Positions 1 to 10,042 of a DNA stretch of 64,000 nt are shown piece by piece; positions within the stretch are counted from its first letter, which is position 1, and every line of letters starts with the position of its first letter. Source of the DNA: an uncultured Pelagibacteraceae bacterium. Its GTDB lineage: Bacteria > Pseudomonadota > Alphaproteobacteria > Pelagibacterales > Pelagibacteraceae. The stretch covers positions 32,274-96,273 of the forward strand of contig CACHRI010000004.1 in NCBI GenBank assembly GCA_902582155.1, written 5' to 3'. Both the position numbers and the translations under genes were made by a program. The notes beneath the pieces were generated by a model. The model ran no database searches. It was not told where the DNA came from and saw nothing but the letters and a program-made list of their open reading frames with translations.

Positions 1-375
1 TACAGCGTGACCGTTTCTTACCATCCATCGATTAAGATTTGTTTTTTCTTTAAAACACCTGGCTAGATATCTTTCATATCTATCTTTAGAAGAAGAAATG
101 CATTTAATCTTTGATTTATTAATTTTTGCCTCTAGGTTTTCTTTTGAAACCTCACCACAATTATAATCTTTATAAAATGTAAATCCGACAATTGATGAAA
201 TTTTAAGTTTCTCTTTTTCGCATTTTTGTCTTATTTCTGGAGCATCTATTCCCTCAAGCCTAATTTTGTATTCTTTAATATGAACAGTGTCACCATCAAC
301 TATTCTTGGAACTCCAATTATTTCTTCAGCTAAAATATTAGAAGTGAGTATTAAAAATAAAATTACTATTCGCAT
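1..375 (-). CDS. Secreted thermonuclease-like (SNase domain) protein, 3' end outside window
   Basis: The minus-strand frame is open from an ATG at 375 to the window edge (125 codons) and is not in the ORF track because it is truncated. Residues 1-17 look like a signal peptide (MRIVILFLILTSNILA, then EE). It is followed by the staphylococcal-nuclease signature IVDGDTVHI, then RLEGIDAPE, and a later DRYERYLARC with the conserved arginine. LNRWMVRNGHAV matches the usual end of the fold. By family it is an exported Ca-dependent phosphodiesterase acting on DNA or RNA; the substrate here is unknown. Two or more extra cysteines suggest disulfides, consistent with export. Confidence 0.85.
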   Translation of the reverse strand, partial: MRIVILFLILTSNILAEEIIGVPRIVDGDTVHIKEYKIRLEGIDAPEIRQKCEKEKLKISSIVGFTFYKDYNCGEVSKENLEAKINKSKIKCISSSKDRYERYLARCFKEKTNLNRWMVRNGHAV

Positions 376-378
376 AGT

Positions 379-771
379 CTAGTTTTTAAATTTTATAATT
401 ATATTAAATATAAAAAAGGCAAATATAACCCCTATACCGTTGGCAAACAAATCATTTAGCTCAAAAGCTCTATTTGGAATTATTAAGTGCAACAATTCAA
501 ATATTATTGAAACACAAAATAAAAAAGTGAAACTAAAAATTATTTTTTTATACTTGTTGTGAGCAATAAAACCAAGAATGCTCAAATAAAAAAAGAACAT
601 TAAATGGTTGATTGAAGTACCAAGTGGATTAGCAATTAGTTTGGGCTGTTTTCCAAGATCTCCATAAAAAAGAAAACCAATTAGACTACCTGGAAATAAA
701 TATAAAAGTAATAAGACTATTAATGATAAATAGTATGTATATTTTATGACTTTATATATAGTATTTTTCAT
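379..771 (-). CDS. VanZ-like family membrane protein
   Basis: A 130-residue protein with about four hydrophobic segments. The VanZ-family signature is present: a conserved N-H in the middle (TSINHLMFF) and ELLHLIIPNRAFELNDLFANGIG near the C-terminus (acidic residue, P-x-R and D-x-x-x-N). The ORF track starts 16 codons upstream at 819, inside the divergent gpmA. I prefer the internal Met (MKNTIYKV), which begins just before the first membrane helix and leaves 40 bases for divergent promoters. VanZ is named for teicoplanin resistance, but most chromosomal homologues have no known function, so none is assigned. Confidence 0.75.
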   Translation of the reverse strand: MKNTIYKVIKYTYYLSLIVLLLLYLFPGSLIGFLFYGDLGKQPKLIANPLGTSINHLMFFFYLSILGFIAHNKYKKIIFSFTFLFCVSIIFELLHLIIPNRAFELNDLFANGIGVIFAFFIFNIIIKFKN

Positions 772-811
772 TTTGATATTATTATAGTACAAAATAATTG
801 AATTAACTATT

Positions 812-1531
812 ATGAGCAAATTAATCCTTACAAGACATGGTCAAAGTATTTGGAATGCAGAAAATAGATTTACAGGATGGGTGGATGTAGATCTTTCAGA
901 AAAAGGTGTTGAGGAAGCAGAAAAATCAGGCGAGTTATTAAAAAAACTTAATATTAAAATAGATATTTATTATACTTCTTTTTTAAAAAGGGCGATAAGA
1001 ACCTTAACTACTATACTTAAAAAAAATAATCTTGAGCTTAAATTTAACACTGCTTGGCAACTAAATGAAAGACATTATGGATCGCTAACTGGACTTAATA
1101 AAGATGAAACTAAAAAAAAAATTGGTGAGGAGCAGTTTAAAAAGTATAGAAGATCATGGGATATACCTCCACCTCCTATGCCAGAAGATAGTAAATATCT
1201 TTCAAATTTCAGTCCATTAAATGGAAGTATTCCAATTGGAATGATACCATTTACTGAGTCTTTAAAAAATACTTATCAAAGAGTTATCCCATTCTATGAA
1301 AATGAAATTAAAAAAAATCTCTCTGAGGGAAAAAATATTCTAATCTCGGCACATGGAAATTCATTAAGAGCACTGTGCAAATTTTTGTTTAAAATTTCAG
1401 ATAATAAAATTAACGAATTAGAAATTCCAACTGGCAATCCATTAGTAATTGAATTTGAAAAAGATTTAAAGGTTAAAAAATATTTTTATTTAGATAAGAC
1501 TAGGGCTAAAAATATAATTTTTAATCAGTAA
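812..1531 (+). CDS. gpmA: 2,3-bisphosphoglycerate-dependent phosphoglycerate mutase
   Basis: Interconverts 3- and 2-phosphoglycerate in lower glycolysis and gluconeogenesis (cytosol). The catalytic LTRHGQSIWN is at the N-terminus, followed by the family block ENRFTGWVDVDLSEKG. The acid/base region ERHYGSLTGLNK and the second histidine motif SAHGNSLRAL complete the site. At 239 residues it has the normal dPGM length. Its 3' end overlaps the convergent murU by 11 bases, so no terminator fits between them. Confidence 0.95.
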   Translation: MSKLILTRHGQSIWNAENRFTGWVDVDLSEKGVEEAEKSGELLKKLNIKIDIYYTSFLKRAIRTLTTILKKNNLELKFNTAWQLNERHYGSLTGLNKDETKKKIGEEQFKKYRRSWDIPPPPMPEDSKYLSNFSPLNGSIPIGMIPFTESLKNTYQRVIPFYENEIKKNLSEGKNILISAHGNSLRALCKFLFKISDNKINELEIPTGNPLVIEFEKDLKVKKYFYLDKTRAKNIIFNQ

Positions 1532-2219
1532 TATTTAAATTTGATATTTTGTTATGCATATTTTTAGTATTAAGATGATAAAATTTTTGGCTACTTTCAC
1601 AACCATAAAGCTTATTCTCACTTATTAATTTATCCCAAACTTCATTCATTGAAAAAACTTTTTTAGTAATCGGATCTAAATAATTTCTGTCTAGCAACTG
1701 AAGGCCTGTAAAAATAAAATTTTTCTCATTATCTCTAGAGATAATATTATTTTTTAAATTAAAATCTCCTTTAAAAGAAGTATCGAATGATAGTCTCTTA
1801 TTAACCAAAAGCAGACATGGTTTTTTATTCTCATGGTAGATTTTTTCTAGAGATTGCATTTCAACTAAATAATTACTTAACCATAGCGTATCTGGGTTCA
1901 CAACAAAAAAAGGATTTTTACCAAATATTTTTGTACCTTCTTTTACCCCGCCACCGGTATCTAGTAACAAATCTTTTTCATTGGAAATAGTTATTTTTAC
2001 TTTTGACTTGAAATTTAATATAAATTTTTCAATTTGATCTGCTAGATGATGAACATTTATAATTATTTTTTCCACTCCATGATTTTCTAAAAGATTTAAA
2101 GATCTCTCTAATAAATTTTTACTTCCTACCTTAATTAATGGTTTAGGTGTTTCTAAGGTTAACGGTTTCATTCTTGTGCCAAGTCCAGCAGCTAATATCA
2201 TCGCATGTTTAACGCTCAT
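1521..2219 (-). CDS. murU: Sugar-1-phosphate nucleotidyltransferase, MurU-type (MurNAc-1-P uridylyltransferase)
   Basis: The nucleotidyltransferase signature MILAAGLGTRMKPLT...PKPLIKV is at the N-terminus, followed by the substrate region VNPDTLWL. Length (232 aa) and direct pairing with an AmgK-type kinase upstream fit MurU of the anabolic cell-wall recycling route. There it converts MurNAc-1-phosphate and UTP to UDP-MurNAc, bypassing fosfomycin-sensitive de novo synthesis. Function is inferred from family plus neighbour; another sugar-1-P specificity cannot be excluded. It follows amgK by 6 bases and is probably cotranscribed from tsaE. Confidence 0.85.
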   Translation of the reverse strand: MSVKHAMILAAGLGTRMKPLTLETPKPLIKVGSKNLLERSLNLLENHGVEKIIINVHHLADQIEKFILNFKSKVKITISNEKDLLLDTGGGVKEGTKIFGKNPFFVVNPDTLWLSNYLVEMQSLEKIYHENKKPCLLLVNKRLSFDTSFKGDFNLKNNIISRDNEKNFIFTGLQLLDRNYLDPITKKVFSMNEVWDKLISENKLYGCESSQKFYHLNTKNMHNKISNLNITD

Positions 2220-2225
2220 AAAATT

Positions 2226-3176
2226 TTAATTTTTTAATTTTTTTATCTTAATGTGTTTGTTTAGTAGTAGTTGAAAATTTTTAAAAATAGGATTTTTAAG
2301 CCGTCTATTTATTAAATTCCAAGTATGTGGTAAATACTTTAAATAAGTTGACTTATTATCTCTTTTGCTCAATCTAACAAATATTCCTAAAATTTTAAGG
2401 TTTCTTTGAACTGATAAAATATCGTAGTCGTTTTTTAAGTTTAAAAATTTTTCATTTTTTAACTTTGATTTTAAATGGTAAAATTTAAGTAGTTTATTTT
2501 GCAAATTAATAGGTAATTTTATTCTGACATCGTCAATTAATGAAACTACATCATAAAGTGGGTTACCAATTATTGCATCTTGACTATCAACTAAACCAAA
2601 AACTTTTTTATTAATCATGATATTAGATGCATGAAAATCCCTGTGTACGAAAGTATTATTCTTAAAATAAAGCTTTTTAAAAATCTTATTTAATTCTTTT
2701 TTTAAAACTCTTTTAGTCTTGCTAATTTTTAATCTTTTAAAATTAAACTTGAGATACCAATCAAAAAATAAGTCAGATTCCTTATGGAGATTTGATAAAG
2801 AATATTTTTGAAGTTTAATATTGTATTTTTTGAAATTGTATTTTTTTTTAATTTTTATTTTTTGTAACTTTAAAATGATTTTTATTAAATCTTTATAGTA
2901 ATTTAATTTATTTTTTTTTTTTATTATTACATCATAAAAAGATTTTTCACCTAAGTCTGAAATTTCAATCATATTGTTTTGATAGTGATTGCTTATAAGT
3001 TTAGGGGCATTAATCTTATTCTCTCTAAGAATCTTGTTTATTATCACGTAGGTAATTAAATTTTTAAACTTTTCTTTGTTGGCTTGAACTATAATTGAAG
3101 TTTTATTGCCTTTTTTTAATCTATAAAATTCTCTAAATGATGCATCTCCTGAAATCTTTTTTAGTCTGTAATTCAT
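2226..3176 (-). CDS. amgK: Anomeric N-acetylmuramate/N-acetylglucosamine kinase, AmgK-type (APH fold)
   Basis: Aminoglycoside-phosphotransferase-fold kinase of 316 residues. The catalytic loop FVHRDFHASNIMI carries the base aspartate, and GLVDSQDAIIGNPLYDVVSLIDD is the metal-binding region with the family D-[SF]-Q-D pattern. Together with murU this forms the AmgK-MurU recycling pair (MurNAc to MurNAc-alpha-1-P to UDP-MurNAc). Its start overlaps the tsaE stop by 4 bases (ATGA), indicating translational coupling. It is very lysine- and asparagine-rich, as expected for this AT-rich genome. Confidence 0.85.
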   Translation of the reverse strand: MNYRLKKISGDASFREFYRLKKGNKTSIIVQANKEKFKNLITYVIINKILRENKINAPKLISNHYQNNMIEISDLGEKSFYDVIIKKKNKLNYYKDLIKIILKLQKIKIKKKYNFKKYNIKLQKYSLSNLHKESDLFFDWYLKFNFKRLKISKTKRVLKKELNKIFKKLYFKNNTFVHRDFHASNIMINKKVFGLVDSQDAIIGNPLYDVVSLIDDVRIKLPINLQNKLLKFYHLKSKLKNEKFLNLKNDYDILSVQRNLKILGIFVRLSKRDNKSTYLKYLPHTWNLINRRLKNPIFKNFQLLLNKHIKIKKLKN

Positions 3177-3616
3177 TTAAAATTTTTCCACTTACCTGTT
3201 CCTAACAATCTTAGTTTTCTTTCGTTATCGTGTTTAGCATAGTCTAAATGAATTTCTAGTTTATCAGATTTTGGAATTTTTATTAGACTTGGCCACTCTA
3301 TAATTTTTATTGCATTTTCATTTTCTTGAAATATGCCTAAAGTATCGAGTTCCTTTTCATTTTTAAGTCTGTAAAGATCATAATGCATAATTTTAAATTT
3401 TTTCAAATCATACTCATATAATAAGTTAAAAGTGGGGCTCAAAACCTCCGTGGTATTTGAACCTTCTTTTTTTTGTAAATAATTAATTAAATACCTAGTA
3501 AATGTAGTTTTTCCTACACCAATTTCTCCAGTCAAACATATACAATCTTTTTCTTTTAATTGATCTGCTATTTTTTCAGAAAAAGAATTGAGTTGCTCTA
3601 AAGATTTTATAATCAT
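3173..3616 (-). CDS. tsaE: tRNA threonylcarbamoyladenosine biosynthesis ATPase TsaE
   Basis: ATPase that drives the TsaB-TsaD-TsaE complex making t6A37 in ANN-decoding tRNAs. The Walker A motif GEIGVGKTTFTRYL is near the N-terminus, followed by SPTFNLLYEY and HYDLYRL, both TsaE hallmarks, and IIEWP before the C-terminus. At 147 residues it is full length. It heads the tsaE-amgK-murU group, an arrangement common in Alphaproteobacteria. Its partner tsaB is also in this window (46.5 kb) but is unusually short. Confidence 0.93.
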   Translation of the reverse strand: MIIKSLEQLNSFSEKIADQLKEKDCICLTGEIGVGKTTFTRYLINYLQKKEGSNTTEVLSPTFNLLYEYDLKKFKIMHYDLYRLKNEKELDTLGIFQENENAIKIIEWPSLIKIPKSDKLEIHLDYAKHDNERKLRLLGTGKWKNFK

Positions 3617-3627
3617 TTGCTACTAGT

Positions 3628-4920
<1,293 letters not shown>

Positions 4921-4935
4921 TTATCGGGTTTTAAC

Positions 4936-4963
4936 AATATAACTTAAGCTAATCAAGAGTGAA
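4936..4963 (-). promoter_or_regulatory. Candidate sigma-70 promoter for ahcY
   Basis: Read on the minus strand, TTCACT (4958-4963) and TATATT (4936-4941) are separated by 16 bases. Transcription would start about 12 bases before the ahcY ATG. The match is moderate and AT-rich sequence produces chance hits, so this is a suggestion. Confidence 0.4.
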
Positions 4964-4969
4964 CTAAGA

Positions 4970-6484
4970 TTAAATTTTTGGCAACAAAACTTCTACTTGT
5001 GCTCCTTTCTGATTTAACCTATTTGAAGCTGCAATTGCGCCTTTATGTAGCTCTACAATATTTTTGGCAATATTTAAGCCTAAACCTGAATGCTCACCAA
5101 AATTCGAAGGTCTATTGCTATAAAACCTTTTAAAAATTTTTTGGGGAGAAGCCTCGGTAAAACCAGGACCTTGATCTTTAATTGTCATTACAAAATTACT
5201 GGATGTTTCGGTTAAGTCAATTTCTACTTTTTGATTATTACCGCTGAAGGAAATAGCGTTATCAAGCAGATTGGCGATTACTTGCTCTAATCTATTTTCT
5301 ATACCAATAATGAAATAGTTATTTTCATTACTATTCGAAAAATGAGTTTTTATTTCAATATTTTTATTCTGGTTCTCAAGATCTTGTTTGAAATCCTCAA
5401 CTACGTTTAAAATAATTTTCATAAGATTTACTTTATGCATTTTTTCTCTAGATAGTGATGCCTCATCTTTTAACATTTGCGAGTAATCTGTAATAAGTCT
5501 CTCAATTCTTTCAACATCATGATTTATAATTTTCATTAATTTGTTTTTATCACTAGGGTTTCCAGTTTTATCTAATAATTCCGATGCTCCCTTTAAAGAG
5601 GCTAAAGGATTTCTAATTTCATGCGCCAAGTCAGTAGAAAAAGTTTCAGCTCTATTAGTTCTTTTTTGAAGTTCTTTGGTCATTTCGTCTATCGATTTTG
5701 TAAGTTTTCCAACTTCATCCTCTCTTACAAAAAATTTTTTAATATCAATATTTTGGTCAGATTTATTTTTTATAGCTTCAGTAAATGACACCAAAAACCC
5801 AATTGGCTTTAGTATATACTTATTTAAAAAAAGTGAAAAAATTAAAATTACTAATGCGACTGCTAAAACAGTTCTAATTATAAAGTTTTTTCTTTCTTCA
5901 ACCGCTAAAAGAATATCATTTGCCTCATTCGTAACCATAATAAAACCAACTCTGTTATCATCTACATTTAGTTCGCTAATGGTACTTACAAAAAAAGAAT
6001 TGTTAACTTTGTTTTCTAAAGTAATTGGTTGATCTTTGTATTTTTTGTCTATTAAATTTTTAATTAAGTTAGAATTGCCCTTTTTTTTTGTTATAACACT
6101 ATTAATTTCCTTTTTTATTTCTGCGCCTTCCTCTATTACTTCGTCAGATTTTTCAAATACACTTGAGTCTAAGTCGAGAATATTGGTATCTCCTATCAAT
6201 TCTCCATCTATAGAAAAAAATTGTACTCTGTCTAAGCTTTGGAATAAAAATCTAGTAGAAAGTAAAAACTTTTTTATTCCCTCTTTATTAAACTCTACTC
6301 CCAGTCTTTGTATATGATCTGAAGTATTATTAATTATTGTAAATTGATTTGCCGAAGTTTTTTTTACGAGATTGGGTTGTATTGCGTTAAGATAAATTAA
6401 TGTAAACAATCCTAAAATTGAAAATACCGATAAGTTAAATAGTAAAAATTTTCTTAAAATTGACGATGTTTTTTTCTTCTTCAT
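4970..6484 (-). CDS. chvG: Membrane sensor histidine kinase, ChvG-type
   Basis: Senses envelope conditions and phosphorylates ChvI. The 504 residues show TM helix 1 (about 14-34), a periplasmic domain of about 165 residues, TM helix 2 (about 203-223), a HAMP region, the H-box DLAHEIRNPLASLKG with His about 288, and the ATPase boxes N (ANLLDNAI), G1 (DQGPGF) and G2 (GLGLNIAKNI). The start overlaps the chvI stop by one base, and chvI is transcribed first, as in rhizobia. The signal here is unknown; in relatives the system responds to acid or cell-wall stress. Confidence 0.87.
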   Translation of the reverse strand: MKKKKTSSILRKFLLFNLSVFSILGLFTLIYLNAIQPNLVKKTSANQFTIINNTSDHIQRLGVEFNKEGIKKFLLSTRFLFQSLDRVQFFSIDGELIGDTNILDLDSSVFEKSDEVIEEGAEIKKEINSVITKKKGNSNLIKNLIDKKYKDQPITLENKVNNSFFVSTISELNVDDNRVGFIMVTNEANDILLAVEERKNFIIRTVLAVALVILIFSLFLNKYILKPIGFLVSFTEAIKNKSDQNIDIKKFFVREDEVGKLTKSIDEMTKELQKRTNRAETFSTDLAHEIRNPLASLKGASELLDKTGNPSDKNKLMKIINHDVERIERLITDYSQMLKDEASLSREKMHKVNLMKIILNVVEDFKQDLENQNKNIEIKTHFSNSNENNYFIIGIENRLEQVIANLLDNAISFSGNNQKVEIDLTETSSNFVMTIKDQGPGFTEASPQKIFKRFYSNRPSNFGEHSGLGLNIAKNIVELHKGAIAASNRLNQKGAQVEVLLPKI

Positions 6485-7182
6485 TAACTAACATTCCATC
6501 TATATCCACTTCCGTACCTAGTTTCAATTGCTGAAAATTTTTCATCAACTTTTTTAAATTTCTTCCTAATTCTTTTTACATGACTGTCGATAGTCCTGTC
6601 CTCAATTTCGGTATTTTCCTTATAAGCAATATCCATTAAATGCGCTCTTTCTTTAATTACCCCTGGTCTTTTAGCTAATTCCTTAACAATTAAAAATTCA
6701 GTAGTTGTGAGTTTGTCAGGTAGAGCCTTGCCATTCCATTCGCACTCTAACTGAGAAGGATCAAGTTTAAGTTTCCCATGTGAAATAATGTTCTTACCAT
6801 CTTCGGATTTTTCAATTTTTTTTCTAAGTTGAACTCTTATTCTTTCAACTAGAACTTTCATAGAAAATCCTCCAGATTTTTTTACAAAATCGTCTGCTCC
6901 CAGCTTTAAGCCAAGAAGTTCATCAACTTCTTCATCTTTTGAAGTTAGAAATATTATAGGTATAGACATTTTTTTTCTAATTTTTTTCAGCAGTTCTTCA
7001 CCATCCATTCTAGGCATCTTTATATCTAAAATTGCAAGATCTGGAGGATTTCTTGTTAAGCCTATTAAAGCAGACTCACCGTCAATATATGTTTGAACTT
7101 TAAATCCCTCTCTTTCAAGGGCTATGCTTATACTGGTAAGAAGATTTCTATCATCATCTACTAATGCTATTGTGTTACTCAT
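6484..7182 (-). CDS. chvI: OmpR-family response regulator, ChvI-type
   Basis: Two-domain transcription factor of 232 residues. The receiver domain has the acidic pocket VDDDRN, phospho-acceptor Asp about 53 ([13 protein letters not shown]), and LTSKDEE with the conserved threonine and lysine. A winged-helix DNA-binding domain follows ([17 protein letters not shown] ... [15 protein letters not shown] ... YGSGYRWN). The block [24 protein letters not shown] resembles ChvI more than PhoB. It is cotranscribed with chvG. Target genes cannot be read from this window. Confidence 0.88.
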   Translation of the reverse strand: MSNTIALVDDDRNLLTSISIALEREGFKVQTYIDGESALIGLTRNPPDLAILDIKMPRMDGEELLKKIRKKMSIPIIFLTSKDEEVDELLGLKLGADDFVKKSGGFSMKVLVERIRVQLRKKIEKSEDGKNIISHGKLKLDPSQLECEWNGKALPDKLTTTEFLIVKELAKRPGVIKERAHLMDIAYKENTEIEDRTIDSHVKRIRKKFKKVDEKFSAIETRYGSGYRWNVS

Positions 7183-7232
7183 AGTTTAATTTTCATAATT
7201 AAATTGTCAAAATTTAGGCCACATAATATTAA

Positions 7233-10004
7233 TTAGTGGGCTTCTCCCCAATTATAACCTGAATTTACACTCACTTCCAATGGAATTGAAAACATGTGAT
7301 GTTCGGATGATGAAACAGAAGTCATCGCTTTTTTTATCAATTTCTCATTATTTTTTTGATCATTCACAGTACTTTCAAATACAAGCTCATCATGAATCTG
7401 TAATAGCATTTTTGCATTAATCTTTTTATCTAAGTCTGTTAATTTATCAATTTCTATCATTGCTAGTCTGATAATGTCTGCAGCTGATCCTTGTATTGGA
7501 GCATTTATTGCAGCACGCTCTTGAAATGATCTTATACTAAAATTCTTATCATTTATGCCTCTTAAGTGTATCCTTCTTCCAAAAATATTTGTAACGTATC
7601 CTTTTTGCCTGCAAGATTTTATAGTTGAATTCATATAATCTTTAATTTCAGGAAACTTCTTAAAATACTTATCAATAAATTCTTGAGCTTCTTGATTTGA
7701 AACTGAAATCTGCTTTGCCAAACCATATTGTGTTATACCGTATATAATGCCAAAGTTTATTGCCTTAGCTTTTCTTCTTAGGTCATCATTAACTTTATTT
7801 AAAGATACGTTAAACACCTGACTTGCGGTGAGTGAGTGAATATCTTGATTGCTCTTAAATGCTTTTTTCAACTCTTTGACGTCCGCCATATCTGCAAGAA
7901 TTCTCATTTCGATTTGATTATAGTCAGCAGAAATCAAAATATTGTTTTTTTCAGCTATAAAAGCTTTTCTAATATCCTTGCCATCAGATGTTTTGATAGG
8001 AATATTCTGTAAATTTGGATCACTTGAGGCTAATCGACCAGTATTAGTAGCCGCTAATAAAAAGGAAGTGTGAACCCTTTTTGTTTTTAAATTAATATGT
8101 TCTTGTAAAGCGTCGGTATAAGTACTTTTTAATTTTGAGTCTTGACGCCATTCTAGAACTAATTTAGGAAATTTATTTCCTGCTAATGCAAGTTCTTCTA
8201 AAATTTTTGCACTAGTTGCCAGACTTCCTTTTTTTGTCTTTTTTAATTTTGCAATCTTTAATTCATTATATATAATTTCACCAAGTTGTTTAGGTGAACC
8301 AATGTTAAATTCTTTTCCCGATATTTTGTAAATTTCTTTTTCTTTACTTTTAAGTCTTTTTTCAAATTTTTTAGATAAATTTTTCAAATATAAGTCATCG
8401 ACTTTTACACCATTTAATTCTAACTTTGATAACAATTTAATCATTGGTTTTTCAAAAACTTCATAAATTTTATTGAGATTTTGGCTGTCGACACGTTCTT
8501 TCAAAACATTATATAATCGCAAAGTTATATCAGCGTCTTCAGCTGCATATTTGGTTGCATCCTTCAAATTAACCTGTGAAAAATTTAGCTGTTTTTTTCC
8601 TGTTCCAACTAATTCTTTATAAGTTATTGTTTTATGTCCAAGATGTAACTCAGATAAAACATCCATATTATGACGATTATTACCAGCATCTAGAGTATAC
8701 GACAGAAGCATAGTATCTTCGATTGAGTTAATGTTAATTTTATATTTTTTTAGCACCATTAAATCATATTTTATATTTTGACCTACTTTTTTTATACTTG
8801 GATCTTCAAGAATAACTTTCATTTTCTCTAGAACTAAATTTTTATTTAAATTTTTATCCCCCTTATGTGAAACTGGAATATAATATGCTTCATTTTCGTC
8901 GCAGCCAAAAGATACACCAACTATTTCAGCATCTATTGGATTTAACGAAGTGGTCTCTATATCAAATGAAATAATCTCTTTTTCGTTTAATTTTTGTATT
9001 AGTTTTTCAAAATCTTTTTCATTTTGAATGCATTTGTAAAAACTGGTATTTACTTTCGATGAACCAGTATTTTTCATTTCTTTCGTAAAAGATGACTTAT
9101 CGCCTTCCCCATAAAAACTGATAGCTTGACTTAGCAGCCTATTAAATTCCATATCTCTCAAAAAATTAAAAAGATTTTCTTTATTCACATCTTTTAAAAT
9201 AAAACTACTCAATTCATCCTTAACTGGGACATCATCCTTAAGTGTAACCAATTTTTTACTCAACAACGCTTTATCGCTATTTTCTAATAAAGTTTCCCTT
9301 CTTTTATTCTGTTTAATGTTTTTTACATTTTTTAATAAATTATCTAAATTTTTATATTTATTAATTAATTCAGCAGCAGTTTTAATTCCAATGCCAGGAA
9401 CTCCGGGAATATTGTCTGATGAGTCGCCTGCTAATGATTGAACGTCTACTACTTGGTTTGGTTTAACACCAAATTTTTCTATAACTTCTTTTTCACCAAT
9501 GACCTTACTTTTCATTGGATCAAACAATCGAATATCTTTTGATACAAGCTGCATTAAATCTTTATCTGAAGATATAACAGTTACTTTTGCTCCTCTCTCA
9601 GTAATTTGTTTAGCATATGTAGCTATTAAATCGTCAGCCTCATAATTTAAAAGTTCTATTGAAGGTAAATTAAAAGCCTTAACTGACTTCCTTATATACT
9701 CAAATTGTGGAGCAAGATCTTCTGGCGCTTCACTACGATTTGCCTTGTATTCACTAAAAATTTCATTTCTAAAATTTTTTCTTGCAGAGTCAAAGATTAC
9801 TGCAAAGTGAGATGGCTTTTCCTTGCTATTATCTGCTCTCGCATCTTCAAGTAATTTGAATAACATTGAACAAAATCCACTCACAGCTCCAGTTGGCAGA
9901 CCATCGCTTTTTCTTGAAAGTGGAGGGAGAGCATAATAAGCTCTAAAAATATACCCAGAGCCATCTATTAAATAAAAATGATCAGTTTTTTTAATTTTGC
10001 TCAT
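7233..10004 (-). CDS. polA: DNA polymerase I
   Basis: Repair and Okazaki-fragment processing polymerase, 923 residues, close to the E. coli length. Domains in order: 5'-3' exonuclease (DGSGYIFRAYYAL; SSDKDLMQLV; GDSSDNIPGVPGIGIKTA), 3'-5' exonuclease with intact Exo I acids (SFDIETTSLNP), and polymerase (SADYNQIEMRILA; RRKAKAINFGIIYG; QIHDELVFE). Because the DxE of Exo I is present, proofreading is probably retained. It is monocistronic, divergent from the ABC ATPase by 38 bases. Confidence 0.97.
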   Translation of the reverse strand: MSKIKKTDHFYLIDGSGYIFRAYYALPPLSRKSDGLPTGAVSGFCSMLFKLLEDARADNSKEKPSHFAVIFDSARKNFRNEIFSEYKANRSEAPEDLAPQFEYIRKSVKAFNLPSIELLNYEADDLIATYAKQITERGAKVTVISSDKDLMQLVSKDIRLFDPMKSKVIGEKEVIEKFGVKPNQVVDVQSLAGDSSDNIPGVPGIGIKTAAELINKYKNLDNLLKNVKNIKQNKRRETLLENSDKALLSKKLVTLKDDVPVKDELSSFILKDVNKENLFNFLRDMEFNRLLSQAISFYGEGDKSSFTKEMKNTGSSKVNTSFYKCIQNEKDFEKLIQKLNEKEIISFDIETTSLNPIDAEIVGVSFGCDENEAYYIPVSHKGDKNLNKNLVLEKMKVILEDPSIKKVGQNIKYDLMVLKKYKININSIEDTMLLSYTLDAGNNRHNMDVLSELHLGHKTITYKELVGTGKKQLNFSQVNLKDATKYAAEDADITLRLYNVLKERVDSQNLNKIYEVFEKPMIKLLSKLELNGVKVDDLYLKNLSKKFEKRLKSKEKEIYKISGKEFNIGSPKQLGEIIYNELKIAKLKKTKKGSLATSAKILEELALAGNKFPKLVLEWRQDSKLKSTYTDALQEHINLKTKRVHTSFLLAATNTGRLASSDPNLQNIPIKTSDGKDIRKAFIAEKNNILISADYNQIEMRILADMADVKELKKAFKSNQDIHSLTASQVFNVSLNKVNDDLRRKAKAINFGIIYGITQYGLAKQISVSNQEAQEFIDKYFKKFPEIKDYMNSTIKSCRQKGYVTNIFGRRIHLRGINDKNFSIRSFQERAAINAPIQGSAADIIRLAMIEIDKLTDLDKKINAKMLLQIHDELVFESTVNDQKNNEKLIKKAMTSVSSSEHHMFSIPLEVSVNSGYNWGEAH

Positions 10005-10042
10005 AATTTATATTACCTAATTATATGTTATATTAAAAATTT

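Noticed and set aside
2880-2935. Homopolymer A/T runs inside amgK as possible frameshift or slippage sites
   Set aside because: The frame is open throughout with intact motifs on both sides; runs are normal lysine/asparagine codons in AT-rich DNA.
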